Shown here: in pieces, positions 46,964 through 64,000 of the stretch
Layout: each line of letters starts with the position of its first letter
Position numbering within the stretch: position 1 is the stretch's first letter
Assembly (NCBI GenBank): GCA_947044365.1
Contig: OX345643.1
Coordinates: 1,201,001 to 1,265,000 of the forward strand
Direction: 5' to 3'
Length of the DNA stretch: 64,000 nt
Source of the DNA: Petrosia ficiformis
Taxonomy: Eukaryota > Porifera > Demospongiae > Haplosclerida > Petrosiidae
The notes under the pieces: generated by a model
Database searches by the model: none
Seen by the model: the letters and a program-made list of their open reading frames with translations, nothing else
Told to the model about the DNA's origin: nothing
Position numbers and translations under genes: made by a program

Positions 46964-49900
46964 TCATATGTATAGCTTTTGTAGTTCAGGATATAGGCTG
47001 TGAGCTGTATCAAGTTGAGCTCCCAGACAAGTGTCTGTCTCTGTCTGGAGTAGTTTAAAATCAGGTTGAGAAAGATCAGAAACCAGATCAACAAATGTAG
47101 GACGAGATGATGTCTCTGGATGCCTGTGTGGTTAAACAAATAGATCACAAATTATATATGAGTTTAGACAGTTTAATCTCACCAGCATTGTATCATCATT
47201 TCATATACTGGTCTAGGACAACCAGGAGGAGGAGGAAGACGATATCCTGAATCAACAAGTTGCATGCACTACAAAAGATTACTGCAAATTGACTCTCATT
47301 AATGAATTACAGGGTTTACCTCTTGATTGCTCTTTTCTTCAAATGGTTTATGTCCCAAACTCCATATCTCATAAAGTACAGCTCCAAAACTCCACACATC
47401 ACTTGAAGTTGAATACTTCTTGAAGTTTAGGGCCTGGTTAATGCAATTAATGTATGGTGCATAAAATGTTTATGAATTATACTCTGCTGTAAATCACAAA
47501 CTCTGAATGTATCTTATATTTTAATTTAGAAATTAGAAAGACAAGTGCAATAAGATAGACATGCATTACAATTATATATTGAGGAACTTAACAATTACTC
47601 TACAGATACTGGAAAATTATATTTTCTATGTGTCAATATTGAGTGATATTATATCACTTTTGATTCCGTGAAATTTATTTGACATTCTATGTGTGCTAAT
47701 GGATGGATGCATGGGATTCTGACCACAACAGAATGCACTCTGTTTGCATTTTGGAGGCATTGAATTTTGCTATAAACATCAACATATGTTGTAACAGTTC
47801 AGGTTACATTCATGTATACATATTATTCTTTATATACCACCCGGTATAGTTTGAGAAAAGCCTGTTGGCCTGATACCACCTCAAAGCATGCTCTTCTTAC
47901 TTGAGGAGTGAAAAGTAACATACCTCAGGAGCAGTCCATTTAATTGGGATTTTTTTTGCATGAGATACGTAGTAACTCTCATCTAGTAAATCTCTTGACA
48001 TTCCAAAATCTGCAATCTTTAATGACAATAATGCAGTGACTTACAATAAAGTAATTTAAATTAAGAATAAATTTGTTATCTTACTTTACATATCCCATCA
48101 TCAGCCACTAGTATATTCCTAGCAGCCAGATCTCTGTGTATAAAATGTTTCTTAGACAGGTATTCCATACCAGAAGCAATCTGACGACAGAAACTGAGTA
48201 GAATACTGGGAACTGTAGTGTCTACAAGTTCTCCTGGACTAATGGGATGAAGTATGACAATCAGAGAGTAATTAACAATACTATGATTTACAAATACAGA
48301 AAGAAAACTATGAGCAGTTGTAGCGATATGAAATAAATGTATAATCAGGAGCTTATGAGCAGCAAGCTTGTATAATTACTCTCCGAGGTAGAATTTGCTA
48401 TATAGTTGCCTGTAATGTGTAATATATATTTCATAAGTACATCCACTAAACTTCCTAATAACACTAGGATTCTGAGTTGGACACTCCTATGCAGCTTCAT
48501 CACTTGTAAGATGATGATATTATTACTTACGCTGGCCTCATTTTTTGTACATGTCCTCTCAAATCTCCATGTGATACAAGTTCTAGAACAATCATTGTCT
48601 GCATGAGTGAAATTGTTATGATAACAAACAGATGTGAGTTTCATTACATTTAGCTATGCAATTTTAATAACTTCACTCACTGGTTCTCCAATAGTCACTA
48701 CTCCATATAGTTTCACAACATTAGGATGATGAAACTGACCATTAATGGCTGCCTCCTGTATGAATTTAACTTTCTCTTCTTCTGCAGCAGAGTCTTTCAA
48801 TGTCTTGATAGATACATCTTTTGGTCCACTAGGAGTATTCCACACACCTGCATCAACAGTACCAAACTGACCTGATCCAAGATGTCCAGTGATTCTATTG
48901 TAGGTAGAGGCATTACACTAAGAAATACACAAATACGAGGGCCTCACTGAATGCACAAATAGTTCTCTCAAATGTAACCGAGAAAATAATAACAACGTAT
49001 ATGAATGAAATTTGCTCTTCATATCAAATACACTTAAATAGTATATATATAGGTTGAGTACAAACATTAACTGTGCTAACTGAATCTGTTGACGTAGTAT
49101 TTCTCTGTATTTGTTTTGTGCCAGCTGTTCATATAAGACACTGGTATCTTCACCTGGTGTCCAGTATATCTTGTCTTCAGTAAAGTAAACATTTTCATCA
49201 AATGTTTCCGGTGAAAAATGCTGTGAGAACAAAAGAAATACATCAAAATTATCAATGTTTATGGTTAAAAACAATAATGTAATTTCATCTTTGAATCACA
49301 CATGTGGTATGCTTTCTACAATACACCAAGACATTATGCTGTTGATGACTGGGTTGTTATTATTGGCAAGTGAGATATACCTGCATATCCTGTAGATGTC
49401 CACATATGTTCTCCTGCATCTCATAATGACTTTGAATTTGTTGTCTTTGAGCCTATGATAACAAAAGTGCAGTCAGTGGACTGTTTATGCATAGTGCTGC
49501 TAAAGGATGTTTATGCATAGTGCTGCTAAAGGAAAAACGAAACTTATATATTACACATTTAGAATTGAAAAAACATGTGTATGTCAATACATATAATTAT
49601 ACATACTGTATGTATGTTTTTAACTGCATGTTTATAATTATAAGTTGCATTCTCAAAAAAATATAAACTCAAACTGATTAAGATTAGAATACACAAACAG
49701 ATTCAACTTATATTATGAATGTATATGCATATATATGTGTATGTATATGCCTATACTTCAATGTTTTTTTGTGTATGGATGTATGTATGAATGTATGTAT
49801 GTATATATATATATGCATGTATGTAAGTTCGTACGTAGGTACATAGTACATACATGCATGTATGCACGTACGTGTGTATTTATTTATGTGTACCTTTGTA

Positions 49901-52778
49901 TCATTGTATGTATGAATGAATGTATATATATATGTATGTATGTATATATGTATATATGTATGTATTATATGTATGTATGTATGTATGCATTTATGTAGTA
50001 TGCATATATGTATGCATGTATGCATGTTCGTATGTATGTATGAATGTAATTATGTACATATTTTATCTAGTTCAACTTACAGTAGTAGGTACACATATAC
50101 TCCTTTGTAATGTATTGTATGGACTTGTATCATTTGAAATTATTTCCTATAAGAAGTAGATTGCTATATTAAGTATATCTAGTGTAGACATGCACTTTTC
50201 TCAATAGAGTATATAGTAAATAAGCACATAAGACATACATAGTCATTGTTTGTTAGCTGCTGACTGTTCCCTGCATTAGTAACAGCATGTATAGTCATGC
50301 CTGTCTCAAAATAGAAATCTGATTTAATAGGATTTCCAGGTCTTTGTAAAACTGTGACTGTGCGTTCTTCATTCGATCCAGCTATATGACATCCATTATT
50401 TATCTTCTGAGCTAAGGATTAAGACATAACATTAAAAATGACTTCTAAAATTAGCAAAGGTATTAACACAGCAATACTGAACATGTTCATATTATTATAA
50501 TTATTACCTCCATATACTGGGTTCGTCAAAGGTATATTTCGAACCTGTTCTCCTTCAACTAATGTATAAGTCTGATACACAGGTTTACTATGTACAGTAC
50601 TATTAACATCTAACAATGATTCTTTCTTTTTCTTTCGTAGTGTGATCAGTATCAACATACCCACTATCAGAATAAATACCAGTAGTAATATTACTATCAA
50701 TGGTACCGCAACAAAAAAAACTAATGCTCCTATGTCTTTTTCTGGATCACCTTTAGCTGAGGCTGAAGAAGGAGAAGAGGAAGTAAAAAATAATTTTAAA
50801 ACCATTATTCTAAAAGTCACATGACAGAATCAGAGTTGATAGATATTATGCACTATCACCTTTGCACCGAGAGAGATGTTATTATTTACATGATAATACA
50901 CAAAGTTAAATGGTGTAGATGTCAGTGTCACATCCCGGCACCATTCTGTGTGGCAAATACTATACAAAAAAATAACAGTAGCATCTGTTATACTTGCTAT
51001 GTTCTCCCTACTGCAAGGAAAATGTTTGTAAAACCCTTTAGTCTGGTAATTTCTAAAAGTATTTAAATAACATGCTAGGTGCACATGATTGCAGCTGCTC
51101 TGTTTCTGGAGAACGCAAAAAAAGCAACTATGATACGGAAAACTTCTGAAAAGTATCGGAGTATTAAATATTGCGACATCATTTCAAATAACTTCAATTG
51201 TCATCAAAGGTGACGAAAGATATCGTATAAACAATGAATGTGGAAAACAATTATTCTAATATATCACAAAACATAATGAACAGGAATTAGAACTTAAATT
51301 AAGCTATAACTTACTGGTTGCAGTCATGCTAGTCGAGTTTACTGTTTGTGAAACCCTAGAACTGATTGTGTCAGTATATGTAGAACTGATAGTAGAACGT
51401 ATAGTAGAATGCATAGTAAAACTTATAGTAGAACTCATAGAGATAGAGCTAGAAATTTCAGTTATAGAGCTCATAACTATGGAAATAATGAAACAGATAT
51501 GGTTCTGAAAATGCATAATTAACAAATAATATTATAAATTATGTGGATAGCATAAGTAATGGAAATACTTACAAAACATTACAGACACAAGTGGATAATC
51601 ATTTTCACCATCACTTATATTTCCATTGCTCTCATAATTTGGTGGTCCATTGTTCTCTTGATAATACAGTATCAAGACACTGTTCATTTCCATAGGCTGA
51701 TATATACCTAATACATCTCCATTTTGAACTTGTATTGGTTGAGAGAGATTATACCACCTTAGGTTAGTAGTTGAAGGATCATAAGTATAATCATGTACTA
51801 GTGAATAGTTTGTTCCTGTCTGTTTATATAGTGTTCCATTTGATTTTCTCCAGAAACGAATTTGTGGTGATTCTGTTCCATTTTGGTCTTCTGCTCCAAT
51901 TATTATATGTGTGATATTACCATTACATGTGAAACCAATGTCTGGAAAGAATCTTTCTGTGTTATTATATCCACTCACTCTTGTGATCTCTCTTGCTTGT
52001 ATTTTGATTTCATCTGAAGATATGAATCCACTGATACACTGAGGAGAATCTAAAAGGAGTGTAATACTCTAAAGACACGTAATATCGTAAGTATATAACA
52101 TACTTGATTGTGGATGAATGAGTGGTCTCCAATTCATTCTTATTGGAGTAGAAAGTGTAAAGTTACTGGCATTGTCAGGAGTTTCATAAATATCCTGACA
52201 ACTATAATCCTGATAATAAAATCTAACTACACTCTCTGTGTTGTTTGGCTGATATATTCCCAACACTTGATCAGCAGTGAATTGAAGAGGAGTTGATAAA
52301 CTGAATTGATAAACTCCATCAGTGCTGAAATTAGATGGTCCAAGTATAATTTCCACTGAACTATTATCAACACGAGTATATGTTGTTTCACCAGTCTTAT
52401 TCCATAACCAGATAGTAGGATATTCATCTCTGCTATTAGTTTTAGTCCTAACATCCACACCTAAGAGAAAACCAGTAATAGTTCCAGAACAATTGAACTC
52501 CAGACTAGGCATTATCGACTTCACTGCCATATTCTCCATAGGTTTAAGTTTATTATCAGAAAGATTACCTTCACTCATATTCTCTCCTATTTGTTTAACC
52601 TTTTCTACTAGTAAATCATAATTCATGAAACCTTTAGTACATGATTCACCTGGAATAGTAACATGGAAATGAATTACTATAACATTTTTTTTAAATGTTA
52701 ACCTGTCTACTGCTGACCTAATAAAATCCATAGCCAGCCACTGGTAGAAAGCCAGAAAAACAAAATAAATGAATTCAT
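46964..52778 (-). CDS. Gene H: complete receptor tyrosine kinase
   Basis: Exons join into a 946-residue frame: signal peptide 52718-52778 ([10 protein letters not shown]), D1 52104-52649, D2 51573-52049, linker 51315-51476, transmembrane 50508-50762, juxtamembrane 50239-50411, short exons 50081-50146 ([15 protein letters not shown]) and 49381-49452, pre-kinase 49081-49220, kinase 48681-48894, 48531-48598, 48085-48238, 47924-48016, 47320-47433, 47183-47268, 46964-47123. I placed the transmembrane acceptor at the pyrimidine tract ending TTCTTCAG because only it gives phase 1. Kinase motifs are complete (VSIKTL lysine, [26 protein letters not shown]). The β3 motif is VSIK rather than VAIK, and the tryptophan of LQWGICVP is replaced. 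Confidence 0.87.
49735..50050. repeat. (TATG)n microsatellite
   Basis: Imperfect TATG/TGTA repeat in the intron of gene H before the SPYN exon. It generates long spurious frames on both strands. Confidence 0.9.
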
Positions 52779-52904
52779 ACCTGACTCTTCTTGTAGTATA
52801 TGCACTCTACATATGAGTGATGGTATTTATATAGATCTTGGTTATTGTGGGGGTGTCTTTGTGTTATGACAGCCTGCAAGTTAAACAAATAGATTATGTC
52901 CAAA

Positions 52905-52957
52905 TTCAAAAACTCCACACATCATTTGAAGTTGAATAATTCTTGAACTTTAGGACC
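52905..52957 (-). pseudogene. Fragment of a kinase exon
   Basis: About 50 bases matching the exon that encodes the [16 protein letters not shown] region, lying between gene H and the 3' end of gene I with no other kinase exon nearby. It is a leftover of a lost gene copy or of unequal recombination. Confidence 0.7.
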
Positions 52958-53403
52958 CATCTACTGTATATCACAGTTATACAGAAATTGGAAGCTGCTA
53001 AATGGACAAGTCACAGCCTTCTAAAAAACAGCTCAGATGATTTAATATTCATGTGGTTCACTGCCACTGTACAGATGTCTTGTCAGTCTTTCTTCCTTGG
53101 AAATGCTGGTCTATTCGAGTTATTGATGAAACTAGACTAATTTCCTAGCCAGAATGGTTATTATAAAATACATAACTTTTTGTACAAATTGTACCATATT
53201 ATTCTCAAAAAAATTAAAACAAATAAAAGTTTATCATTAACTCAATATAGGAGAGGCCATCTGTGAAAACAAAATTTATTACAATAATTATTATCATGTA
53301 GCTATAATGAGTACACTGTCTACAAAGAACGAAATATTACTTATAGCTAATGATGTTATAGTTAACATTTATGTATATAATGAAGTAACAACTGCTTGTG
53401 CTG

Positions 53404-61108
<7,705 letters not shown>

Positions 61109-61572
61109 CTCTGACTAGTGACTGCCTTTACTCTGAAGATAGGATGGATCACGGCTAGCTCATTTTGTAATTATAGGGTTTCCAACTGACTTAGTACTAG
61201 CCCCTCCTCTTTTTTCACAAACTGGTTTTAGAGTTAGTCAAGTGAGCTTCAACTATAACTACAACCTATCATACTAAAATATATAATGATATAATTATAA
61301 TAAATATGTAGCTATATAATATAATTATAGATACGTATCTATATGTATATATAAATATAAGCCATATGACATTCTGGCTTTTAAACCCAATGTTGTCACT
61401 GTGTTGTCAGTATATAAATTACACAAATCTTTTGTGTAATAATAATAAACTAGTCTATGTGTATAACAAAAAAAATATTAACATTCAAATGAAAGAAATA
61501 AAGTCCACATACAGAAATAGAACCAAATCAATACATAATAACTAACTTTACATACACATTTTTTCTTTACAG
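61109..61572. other. Spacer upstream of gene I
   Basis: Presumed promoter region of gene I. AT-rich, with no confident motif or exon. Confidence 0.4.
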
Positions 61573-61842
61573 TCCGGGATACAGATTGTGGGCTGTATCA
61601 AGACTAGTTCCAAGACAAGTATCTATTTCTGATTTAAAATTAGGTTGATAAAGATCAGAAACCAGATCAACAAATGTAGGACGAGATGATTTTTCTGGAT
61701 GCCTAGTAAGAAACATATGAATTTTATCTCACAGTCATTGATAATATGCCTTGTCTCACCAACATTGTATCATCATTTCGTATACTGGTGTAGGACAACC
61801 AGGAGGAGGAAGACAATAACCTGATTCCACAATACGATTGCA
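61573..61842 (-). pseudogene. Relict of the last two kinase exons, downstream of gene J
   Basis: 61760-61842 is the penultimate kinase exon (in frame, one codon shorter, IVESGYCLPPPPG-like). About 61573-61702 is the last exon with a deletion of several bases that shifts the frame. No other kinase exon lies between it and gene J. The arrangement repeats that downstream of gene B: NPxY tail, stop, then decayed RTK cytoplasmic exons. Confidence 0.75.
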
Positions 61843-62526
61843 CTACAGAATAAACCTGCTCAACATTTGAACCAAACATCTTTCCCACATATTATTGGCA
61901 CCTCGATCAGAACTCTAACATTTATAGTTTTGCTATTTGTCTGGTAATAGACAGACAGACCACCAAACTATTGTATCCCTCTGCCTATGTCAGGCAAGGG
62001 CTTAATAAGTAAAAAGAACTATGATCACTTCACTTACAATAATAGTATAGTAGCTAATACTCTATTTTTTGAAGCCATTAGATACCGACCAGTTCTATAT
62101 AGAATAATCATTCTCTGAATTAATGGGTCACAGCGGTGAGTATACACATAAGAACACATAAGACTGGGTGGGGTCATGCTCCCTCTGATTTTATCATCAC
62201 TGTACCCTCATTCTAGTGATGCTAATTTGGCTAGGGGTACTCTAAAACATGCTCTGCTGTGTTACATACTATTCACTGGGATAGGGGATTGGAATGGCCC
62301 TTCTGATATTACTAACCTCTTTTTCGGACTACAAGTTGTACTTGTAGCCGGAAAACTCAGCTCTGCTTGTTATATATCCAATCCCCAAATCATTGAAGTC
62401 AACATAGTTAAATTTGTATGTACAAAACAGCAGATATAAAATGTATAGAATGAACAAAATCTATAATAAAATATTAATAATATTTAGTAATAATCAAAGA
62501 GTAAGCAGAGTAACTTAATCCATATT
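61843..62526. other. Spacer between the kinase relict and gene J
   Basis: A plus-strand frame at 62176-62439 (starts MLPLILSSLY) has no recognisable domain and I do not call it a gene. 62420-62515 is homologous to the flank of gene D split by the LINE. Confidence 0.45.
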
Positions 62527-63396
62527 TTATATATAATCATCCTCCACAACAGGTTCATCCAATACATGTACATATGAGTATGTATTATCATCATCAGTAG
62601 TAAAATGTTCACCTGTAACAGTTTAATAATCATGTCAACTCTAGAAAATAGAATCATATCATTTATACCTGATACTGTGTGTACATTATAGGATGGATTC
62701 TTCTCAGTAGTCACAGGTTCTTCTGTGAGTTTAACAGTTTATCATCATTGAGACTAATTATCAATACATTATGTATATTGTCTATACCTGATACTGTAGG
62801 TATATTATTAATTGGAGTATCATAAATAATCACATGTTCTTCTGTGAGGTTAACAACTGATCATCACTGAGACTAATTATCAATACATTATCTATACCTG
62901 ATACTGTGTGTATATTATATGATGGATTCTCCTCAGGAGTCACATGTTCATCTGTGAGATGATCAATTGAGACTAACTATCAATACATTCTGTATTATTG
63001 TCTATACCTGATACTGTGTGTATATTAAAAAATGGAGTATCATAAATAATCACATGTTCTTCTGTGAAGTTAACTGATCATCACTGATATTAATTATCAA
63101 TACATTATGTATATTGTCTATACCTGATACTGTAGGTATATTATTAATTGGAGTATCATAAATAATCACACGTTCTTCTGTGAGGTTAACAACTGATCAT
63201 CACTGAGATTAATTACCAATACATTATCTATACCTGATACTGTGTGTATATTATAAGATGGATTGACCTCAGCAGTCACTTGTTCATCTGTGCATGTGAA
63301 ATGAATAATTGATTACATTTATGTATATAGTACTGTTTATACCTGGTACTGTATGCATATTATAAGATGGATTATCATCAGTAGTCAGATATTTGC
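62527..63396 (-). CDS. Gene J: NPxY-tail receptor, 3' end only (continues beyond right edge)
   Basis: Seven tyrosine microexons, each exactly 54 nt (63343-63396, 63234-63287, 63124-63177, 63008-63061, 62898-62951, 62788-62841, 62669-62722), and a terminal exon 62527-62612 ending YVHVLDEPVVEDDYI and stop. All are phase 1/1 with clean GT-AG borders. Introns are only about 55-65 nt, giving a period near 110 bp. Every frame is open, so this is the best-preserved NPxY tail in the window. The transmembrane exon and ectodomain must lie to the right. The family role is unknown; repeated NPxY motifs suggest PTB-domain adaptor binding when phosphorylated, or clathrin-adaptor sorting (inference). Confidence 0.85.
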
Positions 63397-63489
63397 CTGT
63401 AGTAAGTTAGGTATAGTTATAGTAATAATAATGTTTTATAGACATCATGACATAGCATCAAAAAAGGTGTTCTTCATAACTGTTGATTT

Positions 63490-63808
63490 TTATGTTAGTA
63501 AATATGTACATATTGTTATTATGTTAGTAAATATGTACACACTGTTATTATGTTAGTAAATATGTACATACTGGTATTATGTTAGTAAATATGTACATAC
63601 TGTTATTATGTTAGTAAATATGTACATACTGTTATTATGTTAGTAAATATGTACATACTGTTATTATGTTAGTAAATATGTACATACTGTTATTATGTTA
63701 GTAAATATGTACATACTGTTATTATGTTAGTAAATATGTACATACTGTTATTATGTTAGTAAATTTGTACATACTGGTATTATGTTAGTAAATATGTACA
63801 TACTGGTA
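63490..63808. repeat. 29-bp minisatellite, 11 copies
   Basis: Unit TTATTATGTTAGTAAATATG plus TACATACTG, eleven near-identical copies in an intron of gene J. One diverged unit (TGTTAGTAAATGTGTACAT) is present at the matching place in gene D near 28071, so the array grew from a pre-existing single copy. Confidence 0.92.
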
Positions 63809-63900
63809 TTACCCTCGCCGCGTAGCGTAGGCGGAAGGGTACGGTAATTGTTTTGTCTGTGTGTGTGTGTCTGTCTGTCTGTCTGTCTGTCTGTTAGCAA
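63809..63900. repeat. End of a dispersed repeat with (TCTG)n
   Basis: The GC-richer hairpin-like CCCTCGCCGCGTAGCGTAGG followed by a (TG)n/(TCTG)n run. The CCCTC...GAGGG motif also occurs at 23215. It is cut by the window edge, so its nature stays open. Confidence 0.5.
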
Positions 63901-64000
63901 TTTTTATGGAAAAATAAAAACATTGACATTTCAAATGGGTGGGTACTGGTAGACTTCAAATTATACAAGGAAACAAATAATGTAGGAAGTCTTCTAAAAC

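Noticed and set aside
62176..62439. Plus-strand 87-codon frame
   Set aside because: No recognisable domain or conservation within the window. It may be part of an unidentified repeat.
63490..63808. CRISPR array
   Set aside because: The 29-bp units are directly adjacent with no unique spacers, and the context is a eukaryotic intron.

Overview
The window looks like animal nuclear DNA. It is strongly AT-rich, has split genes with GT-AG introns, carries many small DNA transposons and one LINE, and holds a tandem cluster of receptor genes all on the minus strand. A large, lineage-specific expansion of receptor tyrosine kinases (RTKs) with compact genes is typical of sponges. A demosponge such as Amphimedon is my best guess, but this is inferred and not proven from the sequence. 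All exon models below were built by eye from splice sites, reading phase and comparison between paralogs in the window. None has transcript support.

The shared plan is a signal-peptide exon, then two related ectodomain exons of about 155-180 residues each (called D1 and D2 here), one or two Ser/Thr-rich linker exons, and a transmembrane exon. After that there are two kinds of cytoplasmic tail. RTK-type genes continue with a Tyr-rich juxtamembrane exon, three short exons, and seven kinase exons with all the usual motifs. NPxY-type genes instead have a run of tiny exons, mostly exactly 54 nt, each encoding one tyrosine motif (consensus NPSYNVHTVS), closed by an exon ending in YVHVLDEP-like sequence. 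Every exon boundary up to and including the transmembrane exon, and every microexon boundary, is phase 1, so the two tail types are interchangeable by splicing or recombination.

Right to left (the direction of transcription): J (62527-edge, NPxY tail only, followed by a kinase relict); I (53404-61108, intact RTK); H (46964-52778, intact RTK); F (39704-45357, RTK without ectodomain); a broken DDE-type transposase (37832-39234, plus strand); E (30976-37587, RTK with a 37-nt frameshifting deletion); D (27042-28800, NPxY tail without usable ectodomain, its signal-peptide and D2 relicts lying inside an inverted-repeat element); an intact LINE (23706-27031) inserted at the end of D; C (14330-22045, intact RTK and the best reference copy); B (8314-13011, ectodomain plus NPxY tail, D2 frameshifted); a kinase-deleted RTK relict (5405-8125); and A (874-4548, RTK whose kinase exons lie beyond the left edge).

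The cluster therefore mixes intact kinases, kinase-less receptors with repeated phosphotyrosine/PTB-type motifs, and broken intermediates. The likely biology is that the NPxY receptors share a ligand-binding module with the RTKs and act as substrates, co-receptors or decoys. That is inference. What the sequence shows directly is the shared ectodomain, the compatible phases, and the microexon arrays.
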